Source: Shinella lacus (GTDB taxonomy: Bacteria > Pseudomonadota > Alphaproteobacteria > Rhizobiales > Rhizobiaceae). Taken from it: a DNA stretch of 59,352 nucleotides. Positions 28,313 through 38,013 of this stretch are shown here, one piece after another. The DNA is taken from assembly GCF_010994755.1 (NCBI RefSeq), contig NZ_WHSB02000023.1, forward strand, positions 1 through 59,352, written 5' to 3'. Numbering within the stretch: the first letter of the stretch is position 1; every line of letters starts with the position of its first letter. A program made the position numbers and the translations under genes. The notes under the pieces are model-generated. The model ran no database searches and was not told the origin of the DNA. It saw only the letters and a program-made list of their open reading frames with translations.

Positions 28313-31192
28313 ATGTCCCTCGTTCCCGAAATCGACTACGGCACGCCCGCATCCCGCGCGGAAAAGATGGTGACGCTCACCATCGACGGCAACGAGATCA
28401 CCGTGCCCGAGGGCACCTCCATCATGCGCGCCTCCATGGAGGCTGGCATCCAGGTGCCGAAACTCTGCGCCACCGACATGGTGGACGCCTTCGGTTCCTG
28501 CCGCCTCTGTCTCGTCGAGATCGAGGGCCGCAACGGCACACCCGCCTCCTGCACCACGCCTGTCGCGCCGGGCCTCGTCGTCCATACCCAGACGAGCCGG
28601 CTGAAGACCATCCGCAAGGGCGTGATGGAGCTCTACATCTCCGACCACCCGCTCGACTGTCTCACCTGTGCGGCAAACGGCGACTGCGAATTGCAGGACA
28701 TGGCCGGCGCCGTCGGCCTGCGCGACGTGCGCTACGGCTATGAGGGCGACAACCACGTCAAGGCGCGCAGCAACGGCGAGACGAACGCCCGCTGGATGCC
28801 GAAGGACGAATCGAACCCCTATTTCACCTATGACCCATCGAAATGCATCGTCTGTTCGCGCTGCGTGCGCGCCTGCGAAGAGGTGCAGGGCACCTTCGCG
28901 CTGACGATCGAAGGCCGCGGTTTCGACAGCCGCGTTTCGCCAGGCATGCACGAGCATTTCATCGATTCGGAATGCGTCTCCTGCGGCGCCTGCGTGCAGG
29001 CCTGCCCGACGGCGACGCTCACCGAAAAATCGGTCATCGCCATCGGCCAGCCGGAACATTCCCTCGTCACCACCTGCGCCTATTGCGGCGTCGGCTGCTC
29101 CTTCAAGGCGGAAATGCGCGGCGAGGAACTGGTGCGCATGGTGCCCTGGAAGGACGGCCAGGCCAACCGCGGCCATTCCTGCGTCAAGGGCCGCTTCGCT
29201 TATGGCTATTCGACCCATCGCGACCGCATCCTCAACCCGATGGTCCGCGAAAAGATTTCGGACCCGTGGCGCGAAGTGACCTGGGAAGAGGCCTATGCCC
29301 ATGTCGCCGCGGAGTTCCGCCGCATCCAGTATCAGTACGGCCGTGATTCGATCGGCGGCATCACCTCGTCGCGCTGTACGAACGAAGAGACCTATCTGGT
29401 CCAGAAGCTGATCCGCGCAGGCTTCGGCAACAACAATGTCGATACCTGCGCCCGCGTCTGTCATTCGCCGACCGGCTACGGCCTCGGCCAGGCCTTCGGC
29501 ACCTCCGCCGGCACGCAGAATTTCGATTCGGTCGAGCACACGGACGTTGTCATCGTCATCGGCGCCAACCCGACGGACGGCCACCCGGTCTTCGCCTCGC
29601 GCCTCAAGAAGCGCCTGCGCCAGGGCGCCAAGCTGATCGTCATCGATCCGCGCCGCACCGAACTCGTCTCCTCGCCGCATATCAAGGCATCCCATCACCT
29701 ACCCCTGAAGCCCGGCACGAACGTCGCCGTCGTCACGGCACTCGCCCATGTCATCGTGACGGAAGGCCTCTACGACGAAAAATTCATCCGCGAGCGTTGC
29801 GACTGGTCGGAATTCGAGGACTGGGCGTCCTTCGTCGCCGAACCGCGCCACAGCCCGGAGGCGATCGAGCCCTTCAGCGGCGTGCCGGCGGAAGAGTTGC
29901 GCGGCGCCGCCAGGCTCTTCGCCACCGGCGGCAACGGCTCGATCTACTACGGCCTCGGCGTCACCGAACACAGCCAGGGCTCGACGACCGTCATGGCTAT
30001 CGCCAACCTCGCCATGGCGACCGGCAATATCGGCCGCCCCGGCGTCGGCGTGAACCCGCTGCGCGGCCAGAACAACGTGCAGGGCTCGTGCGACATGGGC
30101 TCCTTCCCGCATGAACTGCCGGGCTACCGCCACATCTCTGACGACGCGACGCGCGACATCTTCGAAAAGCTCTGGGGCGTGAAGCTCAACAACGAGCCGG
30201 GCCTGCGCATCCCCAACATGCTGGACGCTGCCGTCGAGGGCACGTTCAAGGGCATCTACATCCAGGGCGAGGACATCCTCCAGTCCGACCCGGACACCAA
30301 ACACGTCTCGGCTGGCCTGGCCGCGATGGAATGCGTCGTCGTGCAGGATCTCTTCCTCAACGAGACGGCGAACTATGCCCACGTCTTCCTGCCGGGCTCG
30401 ACCTTCCTGGAAAAGGACGGCACCTTCACCAATGCCGAGCGCCGCATCAACCGCGTGCGCCGCGTCATGACGCCGAAGAACGGTTATGCGGACTGGGAAG
30501 TCACCCAGAACCTCGCACAGGCGATGGGCCTCAACTGGAACTACAACCATCCGTCAGAGATCATGGACGAGATTGCGGCGACGACGCCGAGCTTCGCGCT
30601 CGTCTCCTACGACTATCTGGAAAAGGTCGGCTCGGTGCAGTGGCCCTGCAACGAAAAGAACCCGCAGGGCTCGCCGATCATGCACATCAACGGCTTCGTA
30701 CGCGGCAAGGGTAAGTTCATACGCACGGAATATGTCGCGACCGACGAAAAGACCGGCCCGCGCTTCCCGCTGCTGCTCACCACCGGCCGCATCCTCAGCC
30801 AGTACAATGTCGGCGCTCAGACGCGGCGCACGGAAAACGTCGTCTGGCACGAGGAGGACCGGCTGGAAATTCATCCGCACGACGCGGAAAACCGCGGCAT
30901 CCGCGACGGCGATTGGGTGCGCCTTGCCAGCCGCGCCGGCGAGACGACCTTGCGCGCGCTCGTGACCGACCGCGTGGCGCCGGGCGTTGTCTACACGACC
31001 TTCCACCACCCGACGACGCAGGCCAACGTCATCACCACCGATTTCTCGGACTGGGCGACCAATTGTCCGGAGTATAAGGTGACGGCCGTGCAGATCTCGC
31101 CGTCGAACGGCCCGTCCGACTGGCAGATCGAATATGACGAACTCGCCCGCCAGTCGCGCCGGATCAGCGGCAAGCTGGAGGCAGCAGAATAG
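28313..31192 (+). CDS. fdsA: NAD-dependent formate dehydrogenase catalytic alpha subunit
   Basis: FdsA oxidises formate to CO2 at a bis-molybdopterin guanine dinucleotide centre. The 959-aa protein has an N-terminal NuoG-like [2Fe-2S] domain (FGSCRLCLVE), a CxxC-rich His-Cys cluster region, two [4Fe-4S] ferredoxin motifs (about 180-240) and a molybdopterin oxidoreductase domain. The last begins with a further [4Fe-4S] site (CAYCGVGC). The molybdenum ligand is Cys383, followed by His384, in ARVCHS, so this is the cysteine and not the selenocysteine form. A good GGAGG site precedes ATG 28313; the longer frame from 28202 is rejected. Confidence 0.95.
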   Translation: MSLVPEIDYGTPASRAEKMVTLTIDGNEITVPEGTSIMRASMEAGIQVPKLCATDMVDAFGSCRLCLVEIEGRNGTPASCTTPVAPGLVVHTQTSRLKTIRKGVMELYISDHPLDCLTCAANGDCELQDMAGAVGLRDVRYGYEGDNHVKARSNGETNARWMPKDESNPYFTYDPSKCIVCSRCVRACEEVQGTFALTIEGRGFDSRVSPGMHEHFIDSECVSCGACVQACPTATLTEKSVIAIGQPEHSLVTTCAYCGVGCSFKAEMRGEELVRMVPWKDGQANRGHSCVKGRFAYGYSTHRDRILNPMVREKISDPWREVTWEEAYAHVAAEFRRIQYQYGRDSIGGITSSRCTNEETYLVQKLIRAGFGNNNVDTCARVCHSPTGYGLGQAFGTSAGTQNFDSVEHTDVVIVIGANPTDGHPVFASRLKKRLRQGAKLIVIDPRRTELVSSPHIKASHHLPLKPGTNVAVVTALAHVIVTEGLYDEKFIRERCDWSEFEDWASFVAEPRHSPEAIEPFSGVPAEELRGAARLFATGGNGSIYYGLGVTEHSQGSTTVMAIANLAMATGNIGRPGVGVNPLRGQNNVQGSCDMGSFPHELPGYRHISDDATRDIFEKLWGVKLNNEPGLRIPNMLDAAVEGTFKGIYIQGEDILQSDPDTKHVSAGLAAMECVVVQDLFLNETANYAHVFLPGSTFLEKDGTFTNAERRINRVRRVMTPKNGYADWEVTQNLAQAMGLNWNYNHPSEIMDEIAATTPSFALVSYDYLEKVGSVQWPCNEKNPQGSPIMHINGFVRGKGKFIRTEYVATDEKTGPRFPLLLTTGRILSQYNVGAQTRRTENVVWHEEDRLEIHPHDAENRGIRDGDWVRLASRAGETTLRALVTDRVAPGVVYTTFHHPTTQANVITTDFSDWATNCPEYKVTAVQISPSNGPSDWQIEYDELARQSRRISGKLEAAE

Positions 31193-31200
31193 GATCCCGC

Positions 31201-32034
31201 GTGCCGGACTTTTCCACGTCGACCAAGGTTCCGGAGACCGCCCGCCGCAACGGGCGGCTCACCGCCGGTGACCGCTTCGTGCCGGAGGAAACCCCGGTCG
31301 CCTTCTCCTATGCCGGCTCGACCCATGCCGTGATGATGGCGAGCCCGGCCGATCTCGAAGATTTCGCCGTCGGCTTCAGCCTGACGGAGGGCATCATCAG
31401 CGACCCCTCCGAGATCGAGACAATCGAGGTGGTGGCCGAAGACAAGGGCATCGACGTGCAGGTCCGGCTTGCCGATCCGCAGAACGACGCGCTGACCGCC
31501 CGCCGCCGCCACATGGCCGGCCCCGTGGGCTGCGGCCTGTGCGGCATCGAATCGATCGAACAGGCCGTGCGCGTGACGCCCTCCGTGCGTTCGTCGACGC
31601 TTACGCTCACCGAAGACGAGGTGGCGGACGCCGTTCGTCTGCTGAACGGCCAGCAGCCGTTGCATATGGTGACGCGCGCCGTGCATGGCGCAGGTTTCTA
31701 CGTGCCGGGCACCGGCCTCATCGCAGTGCGCGAAGATGTCGGCCGGCACAATGCACTCGACAAGCTTGTTGGCGCCGCGCGCCGCGCCGGGCATGTGGGC
31801 AGCGCCGGTGCCGTCGTCGTGACGAGCCGCGTTTCCGTCGAGATGGTGCAGAAGACGGCGATCATCGGCAGCCCCTTCATCATCGCCATCTCCGCACCCA
31901 CCGCGCTCGCCATCCGCACGGCGGAGGACGCCGGCATGACGCTGATCGCGCTGGTGCGCGGCGAGGAATTCGAGATTTTCACCGGTGCGGAGCGCATCGT
32001 GTCCGGCGCGGAACGGCGCCTGGGCAACGGTTAG
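31201..32034 (+). CDS. fdhD: Formate dehydrogenase accessory sulfurtransferase FdhD
   Basis: FdhD transfers sulfur from a cysteine desulfurase to the molybdenum cofactor so that the formate dehydrogenase becomes active. The 277-aa protein has the active-site CxxC motif GCGLCG near residue 114 and the GRHNALDK segment of the family. Translation starts at GTG 31201, 9 bp after fdsA. Its place inside the operon matches that function. Confidence 0.93.
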   Translation: MPDFSTSTKVPETARRNGRLTAGDRFVPEETPVAFSYAGSTHAVMMASPADLEDFAVGFSLTEGIISDPSEIETIEVVAEDKGIDVQVRLADPQNDALTARRRHMAGPVGCGLCGIESIEQAVRVTPSVRSSTLTLTEDEVADAVRLLNGQQPLHMVTRAVHGAGFYVPGTGLIAVREDVGRHNALDKLVGAARRAGHVGSAGAVVVTSRVSVEMVQKTAIIGSPFIIAISAPTALAIRTAEDAGMTLIALVRGEEFEIFTGAERIVSGAERRLGNG

Positions 32035-32043
32035 GAGCCAAAC

Positions 32044-32313
32044 ATGTCGGAAGGCAGCAAAATCCCGAGAATGGCGAACCAGATCGCCACCTTCTTCCAC
32101 TCGCAGCCCGCAAGCGAGGGGCCGAACGGTGTGGCGACCCACATCAACAAGTTCTGGGAGCCCCGCATGCGCCGGCAGCTTTTCGATATCGTCGACAATC
32201 ACGGCGGCGAAGGGCTGGACAGCCTCGTCCTGCAAGCCGTGCCGCTGATCCACCGTCCGCCGCCGGCCGAAGTGCCGCCGGCGCGCGAAAACAGCGCGCC
32301 ACCCGCACCCTGA
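32044..32313 (+). CDS. fdsD: Formate dehydrogenase delta subunit
   Basis: FdsD is a small (89 aa) protein of the fds operon. It contains MANQIATFF near residue 10 and the motif INKFWEPRMR, and ends in a proline-rich tail. In related systems FdsD is needed for activity, probably for cofactor insertion or complex stability. It is the last gene before a strong terminator. Confidence 0.9.
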   Translation: MSEGSKIPRMANQIATFFHSQPASEGPNGVATHINKFWEPRMRRQLFDIVDNHGGEGLDSLVLQAVPLIHRPPPAEVPPARENSAPPAP

Positions 32314-32334
32314 GACCACCCCCCGTGAAACGCC

Positions 32335-32364
32335 AACGGCCGGCATTGCTGCCGGCCGTTTTTT
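32335..32364 (+). terminator. Terminator of the formate dehydrogenase operon
   Basis: An 11-bp perfect stem (AACGGCCGGCA/TGCCGGCCGTT) with a TTGC loop is followed by a run of T residues, 21 bp past fdsD. It separates the operon from the convergent chemoreceptor gene. Confidence 0.9.
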
Positions 32365-32381
32365 CATGCCGCGATGCGCGC

Positions 32382-34148
32382 TTAGAACTCTTCCCAGTTC
32401 TCCGCTGCCTGCGCCGAGGAGCCACGCGGCGCCCGCTGGGTGCGCGCCACGGCATGAAGCTGCGATACGGGTGCCGGCGACGGCGCCCGCTGGGCCGGCT
32501 GGGCATTGCCGGCAAGCTTGAAGCGGCGGATGAGGGTGTGCAGCGCGTCTGCCTCGCGCGCCATGGCGTGGCTGGCCGCCGTGCTTTCCTCGACCATTGC
32601 CGCATTCTGCTGCGTCGCCTGGTCCATGGAATTGACCGACTGGTTGATCTCACGAAGCCCGGTTGATTGTTCGCGCGAGGCCTCGACGATCGCCGCCACG
32701 TTGGAGTGGACCTCCTGCACCTGGCCAAGGATTTCCTGCAAAGCGCGCCCGGTCTCGTTGACCAGCGCCACGCCGCTTTTCACCTGCTCGCCCGAGGTGT
32801 TGATCAGCGCCTTGATATCCTTGGCCGCACTGGCCGAGCGCTGCGCGAGTTCGCGCACTTCCTGCGCCACGACGGCAAAGCCCTTGCCCGCTTCGCCCGC
32901 CCGCGCCGCTTCCACGCCAGCATTCAGCGCCAGGAGATTGGTCTGGAAGGCGATATCGTCGATGACGCCGATGATGTTGGAGATTTCGCGCGAGGACTGC
33001 TCGATCTGCCCCATCGCGCCGATCGCCTTCTTGACGACCTCGCCGGATTTTTCGGCACCCGACCGGGTCCTGGCGACGAGCGTCCCGGCTTCGTCGGCGC
33101 GGCGGCTCGAATCGGCGACCGTCGTGGTGATTTCATCGAGCGCCGCAGCGGTTTCCTCCACGGAGGCCGCCTGCTGCTCGGTGCGCCTGGCGAGATCGTC
33201 CGCAGCCGAGCGGATCTCCTGCGCACCCGAGGCAATGGCGTTGGCATTGGTCTCGACCGTGCGCATCGCGTCATGCAGGCCGGCGACCGCTTCGTTGAAA
33301 TCCCTGCGCACCGCTTCCATCGAGGGAACGAAGGCCTTGGTGAGATTTTGCGTCAGGTCGCCATCCGCCAGCGCCTTCAGCGCACCGCCGAGCATGTTGA
33401 TGGCCGACATGCGTTCGGTCACGTCGGTGGCGAACTTGACGACCTTGTAGACCCGGCCGGTAAGGTCGCGGATCGGATTATAGGCCGCCTGGATCCAGAT
33501 TTCCCGCCCGCCCTTGCCGTAGCGCACGAATTCGTTGGAGATGAATTGCCCGTCGGCGAGGTTCTTCCAGAAGTCCGCATAGGCCTGCGTCTGCACATAG
33601 GCGGGATCGCAGAACATCCGGTGATGCTTGCCGCGGATTTCCGAAAGATCGTAACCGAGCCCGGCGCAGAAATTCTCGTTGGCATAGAGGATTTCGCCGG
33701 TCGGCGTGAATTCGATGACGGCCTGCGAGCGCGAGATCGCGTCCAGCTTGCTGGCATCCTCCGAAGCGCGCATCTTCGCCTCGGTGATGTCGGTGGCGAA
33801 CTTGACGACCTTGTAGGGCTTGCCGCGGCGCAGGATCGGATTGTACGAGGCCTGGATCCAGATCTCGCTGCCATCCTTGCGCAGGCGCTTGTAGCTGCTC
33901 GAATCATATTCGCCGCGTCCGAGCCGCGCCCAGAACTGGCGGTACTCCTCGCTCGCCGCATAACCGGCTTCGCAGAAGATGCGGTGGTGCTTACCGACGA
34001 TGTCCTTCAGGTCATAACCGAGCGCCCGGCAGAAATTCTCGTTGGCGGACAGAATAGTGCCGGTAAGATCGAACTGGATCACGGCCTGCGAACGTGACAG
34101 CGCGTCGAATATTTGGCCCGCATCCATGGACTTCGCGAATGAAAGCAT
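32382..34148 (-). CDS. Soluble methyl-accepting chemotaxis protein with tandem PAS domains
   Basis: This cytoplasmic chemoreceptor (588 aa) has no transmembrane segments. Two very similar PAS domains (about 10-130 and 135-250) share SRSQAVI, GKHHR and [16 protein letters not shown] blocks, so they look like a duplication. A HAMP-like linker and the MCP signalling domain follow, with the hairpin tip around [20 protein letters not shown]. It ends in NWEEF, matching the C-terminal pentapeptide that tethers CheR. A heme- or flavin-bound redox or oxygen signal is plausible for the PAS domains but cannot be read here. ATG 34148 is preferred to 34223. A cheW gene lies upstream on the same strand. 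Confidence 0.9.
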   Translation of the reverse strand: MLSFAKSMDAGQIFDALSRSQAVIQFDLTGTILSANENFCRALGYDLKDIVGKHHRIFCEAGYAASEEYRQFWARLGRGEYDSSSYKRLRKDGSEIWIQASYNPILRRGKPYKVVKFATDITEAKMRASEDASKLDAISRSQAVIEFTPTGEILYANENFCAGLGYDLSEIRGKHHRMFCDPAYVQTQAYADFWKNLADGQFISNEFVRYGKGGREIWIQAAYNPIRDLTGRVYKVVKFATDVTERMSAINMLGGALKALADGDLTQNLTKAFVPSMEAVRRDFNEAVAGLHDAMRTVETNANAIASGAQEIRSAADDLARRTEQQAASVEETAAALDEITTTVADSSRRADEAGTLVARTRSGAEKSGEVVKKAIGAMGQIEQSSREISNIIGVIDDIAFQTNLLALNAGVEAARAGEAGKGFAVVAQEVRELAQRSASAAKDIKALINTSGEQVKSGVALVNETGRALQEILGQVQEVHSNVAAIVEASREQSTGLREINQSVNSMDQATQQNAAMVEESTAASHAMAREADALHTLIRRFKLAGNAQPAQRAPSPAPVSQLHAVARTQRAPRGSSAQAAENWEEF

Positions 34149-34483
34149 GACCTGTCCCTCTGTGCGATCGTCAAGACTTGCCGGATGGCGCGCGGCGATC
34201 GTCGGTTGTTGACGTTCCTGCACGGAGCACCTTGGCGACCGTGCACGATCTGCGGTGAATACATCTTCGCGGGAGGCGTCATGCCGGACCGAAGAAATTT
34301 CCTTCTACAATCAAAGATGGCGAAACAGACTTAAGATTTGATGAAAATCGAGCGGCGACTTTTTGGATCTGTTATATAACAATAACTTACGGATAGACTG
34401 GAAAACGAGGTATTCACGTAACGTCAGGCAAGCGATTACCTGATGATTCTCGAATTCACTCGAAAGTTGCGTTTTTAAGTAGA
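34149..34483. other. A/T-rich intergenic region upstream of the chemoreceptor gene
   Basis: About 335 bp without a credible gene. It is clearly more A/T-rich than its surroundings, especially 34320-34440, and should contain the chemoreceptor promoter. I could not assign specific hexamers with confidence. Confidence 0.5.
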
Positions 34484-34517
34484 CAATAAAAAACCGCCGT
34501 GCAAACGCACGGCGGTT
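34484..34517 (-). terminator. Terminator of the cheW gene
   Basis: An 11-bp perfect stem (AACCGCCGTGC/GCACGGCGGTT) with a 4-nt loop is followed on the minus strand by TTTTTATT. It separates cheW from the chemoreceptor gene. Confidence 0.9.
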
Positions 34518-34545
34518 CCGGCATGTCGTGAATAGTTGAGGGCGA

Positions 34546-35022
34546 TCAGGCCGCCATGTCTTCCACGTCGCGCTCCTTGAACATGCGCGACAGGTTGAGG
34601 AAGCAGATCATGCCGTTCTCGTGGGCGATGATGCCCTCGGCATAGGCCTTGTCGAAGGAAGTCGTCACTTCCGGCACGGGCTGGATCTGCTCGCTGCGGA
34701 TGGTGAGGATGTCGGACACCCGGTCGACGACGAGGCCGACGACCATGCTGTGCACTTCGGCCACCACGATGGCGCTGCGCTCGTTGGCTTCCGTGCTCTT
34801 CATGCCGAGCTTGTGGGCGAGGTCGATGATCGGGATCACCGTGCCGCGCAGGTTCATCACGCCGATGACGTCCGGCGGCGAATGCGGGATCGGCGTGGAC
34901 GGCGCCCAGCCGCGGATTTCGCGGATCGTGGTCGTCTTCACGCAGAATTCCTGATCATGCAGGCGGAATGCAATGATTTCGAGCGTGTCACCGGCAAAGC
35001 CAGTCGTCTTGATGGAGGTCAT
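34546..35022 (-). CDS. cheW: Chemotaxis coupling protein CheW
   Basis: CheW links chemoreceptors to the CheA kinase. The 158-aa protein shows the double SH3-like barrel with FCVKTTTIREI, VIGVMNLRGTVIPIIDLA and VVDRVSDIL. ATG 35022 is chosen; the frame upstream is unrelated. It lies outside any visible main che cluster but next to a soluble chemoreceptor gene, suggesting a dedicated or auxiliary coupling protein. Confidence 0.92.
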   Translation of the reverse strand: MTSIKTTGFAGDTLEIIAFRLHDQEFCVKTTTIREIRGWAPSTPIPHSPPDVIGVMNLRGTVIPIIDLAHKLGMKSTEANERSAIVVAEVHSMVVGLVVDRVSDILTIRSEQIQPVPEVTTSFDKAYAEGIIAHENGMICFLNLSRMFKERDVEDMAA

Positions 35023-35186
35023 CGGGATCTTTCCAGTTGGATCTGCCCAGTTTGGTCTGCTTCGTGATGCGATCCTATGCATGCCCTGGTTAAAATCTTT
35101 CAAACGCCGGTCATTTGTCGTGCCGAAAATGCGGAAAGGCCCCGCGTCGCCGCAGGGCCTTCGATCTTTCCCGCCTGCCGCCGCCG

Positions 35187-36392
35187 TCAGGTGCGCAGCA
35201 CGGCCTCGAACTGTTCGAGCGCCCAATCCACCTGGTCGCCGGTGATGACCAGCGGCGGGGCGATGCGGATCGTGTCGCCATGGGTATCCTTGGCGAGGAT
35301 GCCGCGCTCCTTCAGCGCCTCGCAATATTTGCGTGCGCCGCCGGCGGCAGGGTCGAGCTCCACGGCCAGCATCAGGCCCCGGCCGCGCACGTCCTTGATG
35401 ATATTGGAGCGGATGCCCTTGAGGCCTTCCTGGAAACGGTCGCCCATGCGCTCAGAATTGCCGATCATGTCCTCCTCGACCAGCACCTTCAGCGCGGCAC
35501 GCGCGATGGCGCAGGCCAGCGGATTGCCGCCGAAGGTCGAGCCATGCTGGCCGGGCTGCAGCACGCCGAGCACTTCGCTGTTCGAAAGCACCGCCGAAAC
35601 CGGATAGAAGCCGCCGGACAGCGCCTTGCCGACCAGCGTCACATCCGCCTCGATGCCCTCATGCTCCTCGGCGAGCAGCTTGCCGGTGCGGCCGAGGCCG
35701 GTCTGGATCTCATCGAGGATCAGCGTGATGCCATGTCTCGTGCAGAGCTCGCGCACCGCCGTGAAATAACCGGCCGGCGGAATGATCACACCCGCCTCGC
35801 CCTGGATCGGCTCGATCAGGAAGGCGACGGTATTTTCGTTGATCGCCGCGCGAAACGCATCGAGATCGCCGAAGGGCACGTGCCGGAAACCGGGGGCGAA
35901 GGGGCCGAAGCCGGTGCGCGCATCCGGATCCGTCGAGAACCCGACGATGCCCATGGTGCGGCCATGAAAATTGTTGGAGCACACGACGATCTCGGCGCGC
36001 CCTTCCGGCACGCCCTTCACCTCGTAGCCCCACTTGCGCACCGCCTTCACCGCGGTCTCCACGGCTTCCGCCCCGGAATTCATCGGCAGCACCTTGTGCG
36101 AACCGGTGAGCGCCGCGATCTCCTCGTAGAAATGCGCAAGCTGGTCGTTGCGGAAGGCGCGCGAGGTGAGCGTCAGCTTCTGCGCCTGCTCCACCATCGC
36201 CGCCAGGATTTTCGGATGGCAATGCCCCTGGTTGACCGCCGAATAGGCCGAAAGGCAGTCGAGATAGCGGTTGCCGTCGATATCCCAGACAAACACGCCC
36301 TCGCCGCGCGACAGCACGACGTCGAGCGGCTTGTAGTTATGGGCGCCGAGACGGTACTCGGTTTCGATCAGGCTTTCGGTCGACGGCGTCAT
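35187..36392 (-). CDS. rocD: Ornithine aminotransferase
   Basis: This PLP enzyme (401 aa) transfers the delta-amino group of ornithine to 2-oxoglutarate, making glutamate semialdehyde. It is a class III aminotransferase with [15 protein letters not shown], the cofactor aspartate in [12 protein letters not shown] and the PLP lysine in LVGKALSGG near residue 255. The position 15 bp after arginase makes ornithine aminotransferase more likely than acetylornithine aminotransferase. The pair completes arginine catabolism to glutamate. Confidence 0.92.
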   Translation of the reverse strand: MTPSTESLIETEYRLGAHNYKPLDVVLSRGEGVFVWDIDGNRYLDCLSAYSAVNQGHCHPKILAAMVEQAQKLTLTSRAFRNDQLAHFYEEIAALTGSHKVLPMNSGAEAVETAVKAVRKWGYEVKGVPEGRAEIVVCSNNFHGRTMGIVGFSTDPDARTGFGPFAPGFRHVPFGDLDAFRAAINENTVAFLIEPIQGEAGVIIPPAGYFTAVRELCTRHGITLILDEIQTGLGRTGKLLAEEHEGIEADVTLVGKALSGGFYPVSAVLSNSEVLGVLQPGQHGSTFGGNPLACAIARAALKVLVEEDMIGNSERMGDRFQEGLKGIRSNIIKDVRGRGLMLAVELDPAAGGARKYCEALKERGILAKDTHGDTIRIAPPLVITGDQVDWALEQFEAVLRT

Positions 36393-36407
36393 AAGTCCTC
36401 CAGGGGT

Positions 36408-37343
36408 TCAGGCGCTGCGGGTCGGCCGGTCGAGAATGCGGCGCCCGAAGAGGCTTGCGGTCAGTTCGACGAGGATGCGCGCACTCTTGCCGCGATCGTC
36501 GAGGAACGGGTTCAGCTCGACGAGGTCGAGCGAGGAGACGAGGCCGCTGTCGCAGAGCATCTCCATGATGAGATGGGCCTCGCGGAAGGTCGCACCGCCC
36601 GGCACCGTGGTGCCGACGCCCGGCGCCAGTTCCGGATCGAGGAAATCGACGTCTAGGCTGACATGCAGCAGGCCGTTTGCCGCTTTGATGCGGGCGATGA
36701 TGTCATGCATGATATGCGCCATGCCGGTTTCGTCGATCGAGCGCATGTCGTAGACATTGACGCCGTGCTCGGCGATCTCTTCGCGCTCGCGCGCATCGAC
36801 GGAGCGGATACCGACCTGGAAGACATTCTTCGGATCGACCATCGGGCGGCCCGCTTCGAGGATCGGCGCGAATTCGGCCTCGCCGCAGAAAAAGGCGACC
36901 GGCATGCCGTGCATGTTGCCCGAGGGCGAGCTTGCCGGCGAGTTGAAGTCCGCATGCGCATCGAGCCAGAGCACGAAGAGCGGGCGGCCCACATCGGCGG
37001 CATAACGCGCCATGCCGGAGACGGAGCCCATCGACAGCGCGTGGTCGCCGCCGAGAATAAGCGGGAACTTTCCGCCGCGCGCCGCATCGTAGACCGCCGT
37101 GTCGAGCGCACGGGTGAAGGCCGCGACGATCTGCAGGTTGTTCGCCTTCGGATGGTTGGCGAGGTCGCGCGCCGGCAGCGGGCGCAGGTCGCCTTCGTCC
37201 GTCACCGTGTGCCCGAGTTCGATCAGGGTCGTGTCGACGCCCGCGATGCGCAGCGCCGTCGGCCCCATCGCCGCGCCGCGGCGGCCGGAACCTTCTTCGA
37301 GTGGTGCGCCGATCAGCGCGATGTGCTTGTCATTTTCAGCCAT
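36408..37343 (-). CDS. rocF: Arginase
   Basis: Arginase hydrolyses arginine to ornithine and urea. The 311-aa protein carries the manganese-binding motifs GGDHALSMGS, DAHADFN and SLDVDFLDP in the right order. It is the first gene of the rocF-rocD pair and is divergent from an Lrp-type regulator. Confidence 0.94.
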   Translation of the reverse strand: MAENDKHIALIGAPLEEGSGRRGAAMGPTALRIAGVDTTLIELGHTVTDEGDLRPLPARDLANHPKANNLQIVAAFTRALDTAVYDAARGGKFPLILGGDHALSMGSVSGMARYAADVGRPLFVLWLDAHADFNSPASSPSGNMHGMPVAFFCGEAEFAPILEAGRPMVDPKNVFQVGIRSVDAREREEIAEHGVNVYDMRSIDETGMAHIMHDIIARIKAANGLLHVSLDVDFLDPELAPGVGTTVPGGATFREAHLIMEMLCDSGLVSSLDLVELNPFLDDRGKSARILVELTASLFGRRILDRPTRSA

Positions 37344-37478
37344 GGTTTCCCCGCAGGTGCGTGAGGGCCGGTACGCCCGGTTTTGCCCGATTATTACCCC
37401 TCACGCTGTTGGCAAAAAGAGGAAAAACTGACAAATAGGCGGCTCATTTCAGCATTTTGCAAAGCACCGGGCGACACA

Positions 37479-37919
37479 ATGGTAAGTCTCGATGATCTCG
37501 ACCACGCGCTGATCAGCGCGCTGCGCCACAATGCCCGCACGCCGGTCTCCTCGCTCGCCGCCGCCACAGGCGCCTCGCGGGCGACGGTGGCGGCGCGCAT
37601 CGAGCGGCTCGTCTCATCGGGAACGATCGCCGCCTTCACCATCCGCACCGGCGCGGAGCTGACCGGAAGCGGCGTGCGCGCCATCGTCATGATCGAGGTG
37701 CACGGCAAGATGGCCGACCGCGTGGCCGCCCAGCTTCGCGGCCTGCCGCAGGTGCGCGCGCTGCACTCCACCAACGGCCGCTGGGATTTCATCGCCGAAC
37801 TCGAAGACCGCGACCTCGGCACCTTCGACGAAACGCTCCACCGCATCCGCCTCATCGACGGCATCACGGTGACCGAGACGAATATTTTGCTGAAAACGAC
37901 GAAGAACGCGCTGGCGTGA
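37479..37919 (+). CDS. Lrp/AsnC family regulator, probable activator of rocF-rocD
   Basis: This 146-aa protein has the AsnC-type helix-turn-helix (about 1-60, with RATVAARIERLVSSG) and a C-terminal RAM ligand-binding domain. An upstream TTG would add 32 unconserved residues, so ATG 37479 is used, although its ribosome site is weak. It is divergent from rocF across a 135-bp gap. By analogy with rhizobial and Agrobacterium arginine systems it should respond to arginine or ornithine; that is inference. Confidence 0.85.
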   Translation: MVSLDDLDHALISALRHNARTPVSSLAAATGASRATVAARIERLVSSGTIAAFTIRTGAELTGSGVRAIVMIEVHGKMADRVAAQLRGLPQVRALHSTNGRWDFIAELEDRDLGTFDETLHRIRLIDGITVTETNILLKTTKNALA

Positions 37920-37938
37920 GCCGGCTCACCTGTTGCCC

Positions 37939-37987
37939 CACCCTGAACGTCATCCTCGGGTCAAGCCCGAGGATGACGTTCAGGGTG
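37939..37987. repeat. Perfect 22-bp-stem palindromic repeat
   Basis: Two exact 22-bp arms (starting CACCCTGAACGTCATCCTCG, its complement ending GATGACGTTCAGGGTG) flank a 5-nt loop TCAAG. Elements with GTCATCCTCGGG palindromes are recurrent in rhizobial intergenic DNA. It sits between the convergent Lrp and tamB genes and could also act as a bidirectional terminator, although it lacks T-runs. Confidence 0.8.
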
Positions 37988-38013
37988 AGGCGAAGTGCGA
38001 GAGCCTATCGGCC

